The notes under the pieces were generated by a model. It ran no database searches, was not told the origin of the DNA, and saw only the letters and a program-made list of their open reading frames with translations. Shown one piece after another: positions 16,912 to 25,639 of a stretch of DNA of 64,000 nt. A program made the translations under genes and the position numbers. Numbering within the stretch: position 1 is the first letter of the stretch; every line of letters starts with the position of its first letter. This DNA comes from Mycobacterium conspicuum (GTDB lineage Bacteria; Actinomycetota; Actinomycetes; Mycobacteriales; Mycobacteriaceae), in assembly GCF_010730195.1 (NCBI RefSeq), contig NZ_AP022613.1, positions 4,526,001 through 4,590,000 on the forward strand, given 5' to 3'.

Positions 16912-18606
16912 CTAGTGGAAGAAGCCCGACTCCACGTCACGCCTGTTGAAGAATCCCGAGTCGCTGTTGCCCGCGGTGCCGATGCCCGAGCTGAAGAGAC
17001 CGGTGTTGAAGAAGCCGCTGTTCACGAAGCCGCTGTTGGCGATGCCGGTGAGGTTGCTGCCCGCGTTGAAGAAGCCGGCGTTGCTGCCGTTGCCCGAGTT
17101 CATGAAACCGGTCTGGAAGGCGACGCCGGCGTTGCGGAAGCCCGAGCTGTCGCCTGCGGAGTTGAAGAAGCCCGAGTCGTCCAGCCCGGTGTTGCCGAAG
17201 CCCGAATGGGTGACGTTTTGCGAGGTCGTGCTGCCGAAGCCGGTGTTCAGGTTCCCGGAGTCGAATGCCCCGGTGTTGGAAGAACCCGCGTTCGCCCAGC
17301 CCGTGTTGACGTCGCCCGAGTTGGAGCCGCCCGTATTCAGGCTGCCGGAGTTGTGGCTGCCCGTGTTGAACGAGCCGCCATTTCCGGAACCGAAATTATC
17401 GCCACCGCCGTTTCCGATGCCGACGTTATTGAGGCCCGCATTCCACATGCCGAAACTGTTGTTTCCGGCGTTTCCGAAGCCCGTGTCGGTGAAGCCCGAA
17501 TTGCCGGAGCCCGTGTTGAGGTTGCCGGAATTCCCGATGCCGAAGTTGTGCGATCCGGAGTTGAATATTCCCACGTTCCCGGTGCCCGAATTGAAGAAGC
17601 CGATATTTCCGGTGCCGGAGTTGCCGAACCCGATGTTCCCGCTGCCAGAGTTCAACCCGCCGATCCCGACCTGGTTGTCACCGGTGAGCCCGATGCCGAT
17701 GTCGTGGTTGCCGGTGTTGCCGAAGCCGACGTCGTTGTTGCCCAGGTTCCCGGCGCCGATGTTGCCGTTGCCGCGGTTCCCGAAGCCCCTGTTGGAGTCG
17801 CCACGATTGCCGCCGCCGGTGTTGGAGTCGCCGAGGTTTCCGGTGCCGATGTTGCCGCTGCCCTGGTTTCCGGAGCCGAAGTTGTTGACGCCGTCGTTGC
17901 CGCTGCCCATGTTGTTCAGGCCAAGGTTGCCCAAGCCAACGTTCTTCTCGCCGTTGTTCCCGGAGCCCACGTTGCCGTTGCCGCGGTTTCCGTTGCCGAT
18001 GTTTTGGTTGCCGAGGTTTCCGCTGCCCAGGTTGGAGTCGCCGAGGTTGCCACCTCCGACGTTGCCCGTGCCCAGGTTGCCCAGGTTGCCCAGACTCAGC
18101 TGCAACTGTCCGGCCACGGCGGCGGCCCCGCCGTGATAGCCGACCATCGCGGCCACATCCTGAGCCCACATCTGCTCGTAGGACGCTTCGGCAGCCGCGA
18201 TGGCCGGCGCGTTTTGGCCGAACAGGTTCGAGACCACCAGCGAGACCAGCCGGTTCCGGTTGGCCAGCACCGCCGCCGGATGCACGGTCGCCGACACCGC
18301 CGCCTCGAAGGCCGACGCCGCGGCGCGGGCCTGCCGGGCCGCGCCCTGGGCCTGGGCCGACGCGGCGGACAGCCATCCCACATACGGGGCGGCCGCGCTC
18401 GCCATCGCCGTGGCCGCCGGGCCCTGCCAGGCCCCGCCCACCAGCCCGGACGTCACCGACCCGAACCCGTCGGCGGCCGCATCCAGCTCGCCGGCCAACT
18501 CATCCCACGCCGCGCCCGCCGACAGCATCGGCCCCGGCCCCGCGCCCAGATACATCCGCGCCGAATTGATCTCCGGCGGCAATACCAAGAAATTCACCGC
18601 ACTCAT
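16912..18606 (-). CDS. PPE-MPTR family protein
   Basis: A 564-residue PPE protein with a major polymorphic tandem repeat tail. Residues 1-185 form the PPE domain (NFLVLPPEINSARM, QMWAQDVAAMVGYHGG). Residues from about 200 to the end are N-x-G-x-G-N repeats with subtle changes (NIGFFNSGTGN, NTGAFDSGN). The start at 18606 (MSAVNFLVLPPE) is set by the PPE consensus and a GGCAAGGGG upstream; the longer open frame adds non-PPE sequence. MPTR PPE proteins occur in slow growers of the M. tuberculosis/kansasii/marinum lineages. It is the first gene of a leftward PE/PPE run and has tandem TACG motifs in its promoter region. Confidence 0.93.
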   Translation of the reverse strand: MSAVNFLVLPPEINSARMYLGAGPGPMLSAGAAWDELAGELDAAADGFGSVTSGLVGGAWQGPAATAMASAAAPYVGWLSAASAQAQGAARQARAAASAFEAAVSATVHPAAVLANRNRLVSLVVSNLFGQNAPAIAAAEASYEQMWAQDVAAMVGYHGGAAAVAGQLQLSLGNLGNLGTGNVGGGNLGDSNLGSGNLGNQNIGNGNRGNGNVGSGNNGEKNVGLGNLGLNNMGSGNDGVNNFGSGNQGSGNIGTGNLGDSNTGGGNRGDSNRGFGNRGNGNIGAGNLGNNDVGFGNTGNHDIGIGLTGDNQVGIGGLNSGSGNIGFGNSGTGNIGFFNSGTGNVGIFNSGSHNFGIGNSGNLNTGSGNSGFTDTGFGNAGNNSFGMWNAGLNNVGIGNGGGDNFGSGNGGSFNTGSHNSGSLNTGGSNSGDVNTGWANAGSSNTGAFDSGNLNTGFGSTTSQNVTHSGFGNTGLDDSGFFNSAGDSSGFRNAGVAFQTGFMNSGNGSNAGFFNAGSNLTGIANSGFVNSGFFNTGLFSSGIGTAGNSDSGFFNRRDVESGFFH

Positions 18607-18669
18607 CCCCTTGCCTCGAAACGAGTCCAGGATGCGGGGCCCGCCGCGCGACGATCGTCGGTCACAACG

Positions 18670-18722
18670 CGTAAATCCCTGCTTACGGGGGTCGTAGATG
18701 CGCAGCGAGGTGGGGTCGTAGG
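18670..18722 (-). promoter_or_regulatory. Triple TACG box upstream of the PPE-MPTR gene
   Basis: On the minus strand three boxes occur in a row: CCTACGACCCC (from 18722), ATCTACGACCCCCG (18699-18686) and ATTTACG (18676-18670). The TACG cores are 24 and 23 bases apart, about two helical turns each. The middle box is identical over 14 bases to the one before the PE_PGRS gene at 22155. The spacing suits a dimeric or cooperative DNA-binding protein. The nearest candidate is the LuxR-type regulator that starts at 18879. Confidence 0.5.
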
Positions 18723-18878
18723 TGGGGGTCTCAGGTGGGTGCACAGCCCCGCGCCAGCGGGTTCCGGGGCGACTCAGCAAAACTTTTTCCACTCGTGTTG
18801 AACCGTTGCCGGCCCGCGTGCGTGAAACGGAACGACCCCGAATTCCACGACGACGGGGCCACGGAAGCGGAGTGACAT

Positions 18879-21800
18879 GTGCTGAGCGAGTTCCTGTCGA
18901 CGAGGACAGTGACCCTGTTGCTCGCCGAGGCCGAAACCTCGACTCAGCTGTGGCAGACGCAGCCTGAGGCGACGGCGGCCGCGCTCGCCCGACTCGATGA
19001 CGTTGCGCCCAAGATCATTGCTGCCCACGCCGGTGTCGGACCGGTCAAACAGGGCCCGGACGCCAGCGGTACCGACGGCTTTCTGGCCGTATTCCCCCGC
19101 GCCGCCGACGCGCTCGCGTTTGCTGTCGAGTTGCAGCGGGCACCGCTGGCACCGGTCCAGCTACGGATCGCGGTGCACACCGGCGAAGTGCAGGCGGACC
19201 CGGCAAGCAACTACATGGGCCCCGCCCTCAACCGGGTGGCGCGGCTGCGTGATCTGGCGCATGGCGGCCAGGTGGTCGTGTCGAATACGACCCTAGATCT
19301 GGCCATCGACCATCTCCCCGCCGACGTCTGGCTGACCGACTTGGGCACCCATCAGCTCCGCGGTCTGCCACGTCCCGAACGCGTCGCGCAGTTGTGCCAT
19401 CCCGACCTGCAGGTCGAATTCCCGCCGCTGCATGGCCCCAATGACCCTGCGCCGCATGGCCTTCCGACGCACCTTACCCGTTTCGTCGGCCGTGCCACGC
19501 AGATCAATGACGTGCGCAAGCATCTGGCCGACAACCGACTGGTCACCCTGGCCGGCGCGGGCGGTGTCGGAAAAACGCGGTTAGCGGCGCAGATCGCCGA
19601 GCACGCGGCGGCCGAATTCGGCGGCGGGGTGTGGTTTGTGGACCTCGCCCCGGTGACCGATCCCGAGGTGCTGCCGGTGGCGGCGCTGCGCGCCCTGGGC
19701 CTTCCGGACCAGCCGGGCCGCTCCGCGATGGATACGCTGACGCGATTCGTCGGCGACCGGGACGCGCTGGTGGTGTTGGACAACTGTGAACACCTGGTCG
19801 ACGGGTGCGGTGCGCTGACCGAGGCGCTCTTGGGCGCCTGCCCCCGGCTCACGATTCTGGCCACCAGCCGTGCGCCGATCGGGGTGCCCGGCGAGCTGAT
19901 TTGGCGAGTGCCGTCGCTGTCGCTCGACGACGAGGCCATCGAGCTCTTCATCGACCGCGCGCGGCTGGCCAGGCCGGACTTCAGTATCACCGCCACCGAA
20001 GCCGTTGCGGTAAGCGATATCTGCGGACGTCTGGACGGATTGCCGCTGGGAATCGAGCTCGCGGCGGCGGCCGTGCGGATGATGTCGCTGAACGAGATCC
20101 TCGACGGGCTGCGGAACCGCTTCCGGCTACAGATCGACGGCGCGCCGACGTCGTTGCGGCGCAACGGAACTCTGGGGGCGTCGGTCGACTGGTCCCACGC
20201 CCTGCTGAGCGAGCCCGAACGTGTCGTGTTCCGCCGGCTGGCCGTTTTCAGCGGCGGATTCGACTACGAGGCCGCGCGCGTCGTGTGTTCTGGCGCGCGG
20301 CAGGATTTGGTCTTCGCTCACCTCGCCGCGCTGGTGGACAAATCCCTTGTGGTGGCCGAAACAACCGGCGACCGGACGCGCTTCCGAATGCTGGAGACGG
20401 TGCGCCACTATGCTTCGGAGAAGCTGTGCGAGGCCGGCGAAGCCGACGCGATAAGCGCGCGGCACCGCGATCACTTCACCCGGTTGGCCGCGCTGCTCGA
20501 CAGCCCCGCCGACACCGATCACCACGGTCGCATCGAGCAGGTGGAAACCGAGATCGACAACCTGCGTGCGGCGTTTGCCTGGAGCCGCCAGAACAACGAC
20601 GTCCAGCCCGCGTTGGAGCTCACGTCGGCATTGCAGCCGCTGTGGTTGACCCGCGGCCGGATCCAGGAAGGGCTGGCCTGGTTCGACGCCGTCCTCACCG
20701 ATCAGACCGCACACCGAACCGACATCTCGGCGTCGGTGCGGGGGCGGGCGCTGGCTGATAGGGCGGCCCTGGACGCGTCGCGCAGCGTGCACGACAACCT
20801 CGATCAGGCGCAAGAAGCCGTGGCGATCGCGCGCGAAATCGACGACCCGGCGTTGCTGGCCCGCGCGTTAACTGCCTGCGGCGCAATAACTTCCTACAGC
20901 GCGGACGCGGCCCGTCCCTACCTCGACGAGGCGATCGGCATTGCCCGCGAACTTGGCGACCAGTGGCGGCTGACCCAGATCCTGACCTGGCAGGCGTACG
21001 GGGCGTTTTACTCCGGTGACCCGGTCACCGCGCACGCGGCCTCCCAAGAAGGACTCGACCTCGGCGATGCGATCGGCGACCGATTCCACGCGCGGTCGTG
21101 CCGTTGGACCCTGGGCTTGGCGCAGATGATGGAAGGCGACTTACCGGACGCCGTCGCTCAATTCCGCGCGGTGACCGCCGATGCCGACGCGGCGCACGAC
21201 GTGCTGTTCAAGTGGGGCAGCCGACTCGCGTTAAGTAACGCGCTCGCGTTTCACGGTGACACCGACGCGGCCCGAGCCGCGGCCAACGCATCCCTGGCGG
21301 CCGCCGCCGATTTGTGGCCCCACAACGAGGGATTCAGCTATGCCGTATTGGCCACCGCGGCAGTGGCGGCCGGCGATGTGGCAGCGGCGGCGGAGGCGAG
21401 CGAGGCAGCGCGGCAGCGGCTGAGTGTGCAGGGCGAGCTGGCCGGGGCCAACACCAACCCGATGGCCGAAGTTGCCTTGGCGCGAGGGGATTTGATCACG
21501 GCCGGGCGCTGGGCCGACCAAGAGGTGGCGGCGTCGTCGGGGTGGCATCACGCCCGGGCGTTGACTACCCGTGCTCGCATCGCCCTCGCCAAAGTCGAAC
21601 CGGATCAGGCGACACGCGACGCCCATAAGGCGCTGGCCTGCGCCGCAGAACACAAGGCGCACTTGGCCGTTCCCGACATACTCGAGTGCCTCGGCCGGCT
21701 GGCCGCGGACGGCGGCAGCCATCGTGACGCGGCACGACTGCTGGGCTCGGCGACCGAAATCCGGCGCAATATCGGCGCCGTTCGGTTCAAGATTTACGAC

Positions 21801-22142
21801 GCCGACTACGAACACACCGTCGCGGCGCTTCGCAAGGCCATGGGCGAGCGCGACTTTGACGCCGCATTCGCCGAAGGCGCCGCCCTTTCGCTTGACGAAG
21901 CGATCGCCTACGTGCGGCGCGGCCGCGGGGAACGCAAGCGTCCCTCCAGCGGCTGGGCGTCCCTGACTCCGACCGAGCGCGACGTCGCGCGACTGGTCGC
22001 TGAGGGGTTGGCTAACAACGAGATTGCCGCCCGGCTCTTCGTTTCCCGGCGCACGGTACAGACCCATCTGACGCACGTGTACGCCAAACTCGGCATTGGC
22101 TCCCGGGTACAGCTTGCCCACGAAGCGGCCAACCACGGCTGA
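18879..22142 (+). CDS. Cyclase-like/ATPase/TPR regulator with LuxR HTH
   Basis: A 1087-residue regulator of the M. tuberculosis Rv0386/Rv1358/Rv2488c type. Residues 1-170 resemble a class III nucleotide cyclase (NYMGPALNRVARLRD is kept), but the usual TDIEGST metal site reads AEAETST, so catalysis is doubtful. A P-loop ATPase follows, with GAGGVGKTR near residue 225 and LVVLDNCEH near 298. The middle is TPR-like. The C-terminus (about 1022-1085) is a LuxR HTH (TPTERDVARLVAEG, FVSRRTVQTHL). Translation starts at GTG 18879. It stands between PPE-MPTR and PE_PGRS genes that share a promoter motif and probably regulates them; that is inference from position. Confidence 0.88.
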   Translation: MLSEFLSTRTVTLLLAEAETSTQLWQTQPEATAAALARLDDVAPKIIAAHAGVGPVKQGPDASGTDGFLAVFPRAADALAFAVELQRAPLAPVQLRIAVHTGEVQADPASNYMGPALNRVARLRDLAHGGQVVVSNTTLDLAIDHLPADVWLTDLGTHQLRGLPRPERVAQLCHPDLQVEFPPLHGPNDPAPHGLPTHLTRFVGRATQINDVRKHLADNRLVTLAGAGGVGKTRLAAQIAEHAAAEFGGGVWFVDLAPVTDPEVLPVAALRALGLPDQPGRSAMDTLTRFVGDRDALVVLDNCEHLVDGCGALTEALLGACPRLTILATSRAPIGVPGELIWRVPSLSLDDEAIELFIDRARLARPDFSITATEAVAVSDICGRLDGLPLGIELAAAAVRMMSLNEILDGLRNRFRLQIDGAPTSLRRNGTLGASVDWSHALLSEPERVVFRRLAVFSGGFDYEAARVVCSGARQDLVFAHLAALVDKSLVVAETTGDRTRFRMLETVRHYASEKLCEAGEADAISARHRDHFTRLAALLDSPADTDHHGRIEQVETEIDNLRAAFAWSRQNNDVQPALELTSALQPLWLTRGRIQEGLAWFDAVLTDQTAHRTDISASVRGRALADRAALDASRSVHDNLDQAQEAVAIAREIDDPALLARALTACGAITSYSADAARPYLDEAIGIARELGDQWRLTQILTWQAYGAFYSGDPVTAHAASQEGLDLGDAIGDRFHARSCRWTLGLAQMMEGDLPDAVAQFRAVTADADAAHDVLFKWGSRLALSNALAFHGDTDAARAAANASLAAAADLWPHNEGFSYAVLATAAVAAGDVAAAAEASEAARQRLSVQGELAGANTNPMAEVALARGDLITAGRWADQEVAASSGWHHARALTTRARIALAKVEPDQATRDAHKALACAAEHKAHLAVPDILECLGRLAADGGSHRDAARLLGSATEIRRNIGAVRFKIYDADYEHTVAALRKAMGERDFDAAFAEGAALSLDEAIAYVRRGRGERKRPSSGWASLTPTERDVARLVAEGLANNEIAARLFVSRRTVQTHLTHVYAKLGIGSRVQLAHEAANHG

Positions 22143-22154
22143 GCGAGCCGGCAA

Positions 22155-22184
22155 ATCTACGACCCCCGCCGCGGGATATCTACG
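22155..22184 (+). promoter_or_regulatory. Paired TACG box upstream of the PE_PGRS gene
   Basis: ATCTACGACCCCCG (22155-22168) and ATCTACG (22178-22184) have TACG cores 23 bases apart; the second core is 74 bases before the PE_PGRS start. The first 14 bases are identical to the middle box of the PPE-MPTR promoter on the other strand. Both flank the LuxR-type regulator gene. Confidence 0.5.
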
Positions 22185-22254
22185 TCTGATGACCGACGTA
22201 CTTCGCCTCGCCACCTCGCATCCTGAACCCAATCTGTAGACCGGGAGGACAGGA

Positions 22255-25022
22255 ATGTCGTTTGTAGTAGTGGCCCCCGACGCGTTGGCGGCGGCGGCGA
22301 CCGATTTGGAGAACATCGGATCCGCGCTCAGCGCCGCGCATGCGGCGGCGTCGGCCCCGACCGCCGGGGTGCTGGCCGCCGGCGCTGACGAGGTTTCCGC
22401 GGCGTTGGCGTCGCTGTTTTCCGGGCATGCCCGGGCCTATCAGGCCCTCAGCACCGAGGCGGCGGCGTTTCATCAGCAATTTGTGCAAAGCATGACCGCC
22501 AGCGGGTCGATGTTTGCCAGCGCGGAGGCCGCCAACGCGAAGCCGATGCAGGCCATGTTCAACGCGGTTAACGCGGAGGTGCAGACGGTGACCGGACGCC
22601 CGCTGGTCGGCAACGGCGTCAGCGGGACCGCCGGCACGGGACAAAACGGCACCGACGGTGGGTGGTTGATCGGCAACGGCGGCGCCGGCGGCTCCGGCAC
22701 CAACGGGGTGAACGGCGGCAACGGCGGCAACGGCGGCAAGGGCGGGTTGATCGGCAGCGGCGGGGCCGGCGGGGCCGGCGGAACCGCCCTGGTCGGCACC
22801 GGTGGGACCGGCGGCCACGGCGGGTCCGCCGGGTTGTTCGGCTCCGGCGGGGTCGGCGGGGCCGGCGGCAACTCGCCCGCGACCGCCGGGGCTGGTGGGG
22901 CAGGCGGCAACGCCGGCCTGCTTTCCGGCGCGGCCGGAAATGGCGGCGCCGGCGGCCTGACCGACAGCGTCTCGGCGCCCGGCGGGGCCGGCGGCACCGG
23001 CGGTCGCGGCGGCATGTTCTCCAACGGCGGGGCCGGCGGCCTCGGCGGAGTCACCGAGGGCGGCACAGCCGGTGCGGGCGGCGCCGGCGGGGCGGGCGGG
23101 ATGTTCGGGTCCGGCGGTGCCGGCGGTGCCGGCGGAGCCACCGTCAGCGGCACCGGAGGGCACGGCGGGTCCGGCGGAGCGGGCGGGTTGTTCGGCGCCG
23201 GCGGTGCCGGCGGCAGCGGCGGACACGGTTCGGTCAGCGGCGGGGCCGGCGGGACGGGCGGCAACGCCGGCGCGCTCAGCCTCGGGGCTGCCGGCGGCGC
23301 CGGCGGCGCCGGCGGCGAAAGCATCACCCCGACGGGCGGCGTCGGCGGGGCCGGCGGGGCCGGCGGCAACGGCGGCCTGCTCTTCGGCGACGGCGGGGCC
23401 GGCGGCAGCGGCGGGTTCGGCCCGATGACCGGCGGGCGCGGCGGGCGGGCGGCAACGCCGGCCTGATGACCGGCTCGGGCGGCACGGGCGGGGCCGGCGG
23501 CGACGGCGGGAGCGTGCTGGGCGGGGCCGGCGGCGCCGGCGGCCGGGCCGGGCTGATGGGCGACGGCGGGAACGGCGGCGCCGGGGGTGCCGGCGAGGCC
23601 GCCGCCGGCAGCACCGGCGGCGCGGGCGGCGCGGGCGGTAACGCCATGCTGATCGGCGACGGCGGCAGCGGTGGAAACCGCGGCCTGGGCGCGACTCTGG
23701 GCACGACCGGCATCGGCGGCATCGGCGGCCAACTGTTGGGCCTGGACGGCGCCAACGCCCTCGTCACCACCAACCCGCTGCACGCCGCGCAGCAGCAGGC
23801 GCTCAACGCGATCAATGCGCCCGTCGAGGCGCTGACCGGGCGCCCGCTGATCGGCAACGGCGCCAACGGGGCCCCCGGAACGGGGGCCGCCGGCGGCGAC
23901 GGCGGGTGGCTGTTCGGCAACGGCGGGGAAGGCGGGTCGGCCGCGGTGGGCAGCGGCGCTGCCGGCGGCCACGGCGGGGCCGGCGGCGGCCTGTTCGGCT
24001 CCGGCGGCGCCGGCGGAGCCGGCGGCTCGTCCGCATCCAACAACGGCGGCGCCGGCGGCGCCGGCGGCAACGGCGGGCTGTTCGGCGGCGGAGGCAACGG
24101 CGGCGCCGGCGGACTCACGTCGAGCGCCGGCGCGACCGGCGGAGCCGGTGGCGCGGGCGGCAACGCCGGCGCCCTCGCCGGCGCCGCCGGGAGTGGCGGC
24201 GCGGGCGGCGCCGCGTTCAAGGCCGGCGCACCCGCCACCGGCACCGGCGGCGCCGGTGGGGCCGGCGGTGCGGGCGGACTGCTGGCCAGCGGCGGGACCG
24301 GTGGGGACGGCGGGTTCGGCCTCACCAGCGGGGCCGGCGGAGCCGGTGGCACCGGCGGGTTGATGTCCGACGGCGGGGATGGCGGCGCCGGCGGGTTCAG
24401 CAATCTCAACGGCACCAGCGGCGCCGGCGGAGCCGGCGGCAACGGCGGGCTGTTCGGCGGCGGAGGCAACGGCGGCAGCGGCGGTCACGGCCAGAGCGCC
24501 GGCGGTACCGGAGGACGCGGCGGCAACGCCGGCATGCTGAGCATGGGCGCCTCCGGTGGGGCCGGCGGTGACGGCGGGAACAACGACGGCGGCGGCACGG
24601 GCGGGACCGGGGGCGCCGGCGGCAACGGCGGCATGTTCTTCGGCGACGGCGGGGCTGGCGGCGCCGGCGGCGGCGACGGCTTCAGCGGCGGCGCGGGCGG
24701 CGCCGGCGGCAACGCGGGCATGCTGATGGGCTCCGGCGGCGCCGGCGGCGCCGGCGGCACCCCGGCCATCAGCGCGTTGACCACCGGTGGCGCCGGCGGG
24801 GCCGGCGGCAAGTCCGGGTTGATCGGCGACGGCGGCGACGGCGGCGCCGGCGGGGTCGGCATCGGCGACCCCGGCGGCAACGGCGGGAACGGCGGGAACG
24901 CGGTCCTCGTGGGCGACGGCGGCAACGGCGGCGACGGCGGGACCGGCAAACCGCCCGGCACGCCCGGCACCGGCGGCAACGGCGGGCTGCTCGGCCGGGA
25001 CGGGAACATCGAGCCGCTCTGA
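22255..25022 (+). pseudogene. PE_PGRS gene with one frameshift and two linker-PGRS modules
   Basis: The N-terminus is a canonical PE domain (MSFVVVAPDAL to about residue 96), then the linker VTGRPLVGNG and a glycine-rich PGRS of GGAGG units. The first frame stops at 23464-23466. Near 23444/23445 one missing C would turn the reading into GRGGAGGNAG and continue in the frame that runs to 25022 and ends NIEPL. The second part contains another linker (HAAQQQALNAIN, LTGRPLIGNG at about 23781-23865) without a PE domain in front, so two PE_PGRS genes seem to have fused. The single-base loss in a GC run may be real or an assembly error. Paired TACG boxes lie upstream. Confidence 0.85.
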
Positions 25023-25050
25023 CCCGGCGGTACCGGCGGGCCGGCCCAGC

Positions 25051-25563
25051 CTACTGGGCTTGTTTGGCCGGCGGGCGGTAGAAGATCAGCAACTGGCCGA
25101 TGGCACCGGCCAGACCCAGCCCGGCCGACAGCCATAACCCATTCCAGCCGTAGAGCCAATAGCGCTCACCGAAGATGGCGTAGTCCAGGCTGAGCTTGCC
25201 GGGACCCAGGGTGGCCACCGCGACGGCGGCGGCCGCCAGCACCAGGTTGTATTCCCAGCCTTCCTTGACGATGAAGAAGCCGTTGGCGCGGTGCACGGTC
25301 CAGGCCGCGACGATCATCAGGGAGACGAAGCCCGCCGCGGGGATCGGAGTGAGCAATCCGGCCGCCAGGCCAAGGCCGGCAGCGGTCTCGGTCGAGGCGG
25401 CCACCGTGGCGTGAAATTTACCGGGCTTCATCCCGATGCTCTCGAACCAGCGCGCGGTGCCCGGGATCTTGCCGCCGCCGAAGAACTTGTTCAAGCCGTG
25501 CGCGGCGAGTGTCAGTCCCAGCACCACCCGCAGGATCAGGAGCCCGACATCGTAGTAATTCAT
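25051..25563 (-). CDS. DoxX family membrane protein
   Basis: A 170-residue protein with four hydrophobic segments. It starts MNYYDVGLLILRVVLGLTLAAHG and contains the DoxX features of a glycine pair after the first helix (HGLNKFFGGG) and W-F-x-x-I/L-G. DoxX proteins are small inner-membrane proteins linked to redox processes; in mycobacteria one forms a complex with SodA and SseA, but this is a different paralogue as far as can be seen. It converges with the PE_PGRS gene and diverges from ppdK across 76 bases. Confidence 0.85.
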   Translation of the reverse strand: MNYYDVGLLILRVVLGLTLAAHGLNKFFGGGKIPGTARWFESIGMKPGKFHATVAASTETAAGLGLAAGLLTPIPAAGFVSLMIVAAWTVHRANGFFIVKEGWEYNLVLAAAAVAVATLGPGKLSLDYAIFGERYWLYGWNGLWLSAGLGLAGAIGQLLIFYRPPAKQAQ

Positions 25564-25639
25564 AGGTGCAAACCTAGATCATCGGCCGAACACGCCGGCG
25601 AATACACGCGCAACGACGCTGGGGTGTACGACTGTTCCT

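Noticed and set aside
14056..18136. Long Pro/Leu- or Thr-rich frames opposite the MPTR genes
   Set aside because: They are shadows of the N-x-G-x-G-N repeats read in other frames; none has a plausible start or family.
22473..24488. Pro/Ala-rich frames opposite the PE_PGRS gene
   Set aside because: Mirror of the GGAGG repeats; PPAPP strings are what such DNA gives on the other strand.
14200..25000. Repeats considered as CRISPR
   Set aside because: The repeats are in-frame protein repeats without unique spacers or cas genes.
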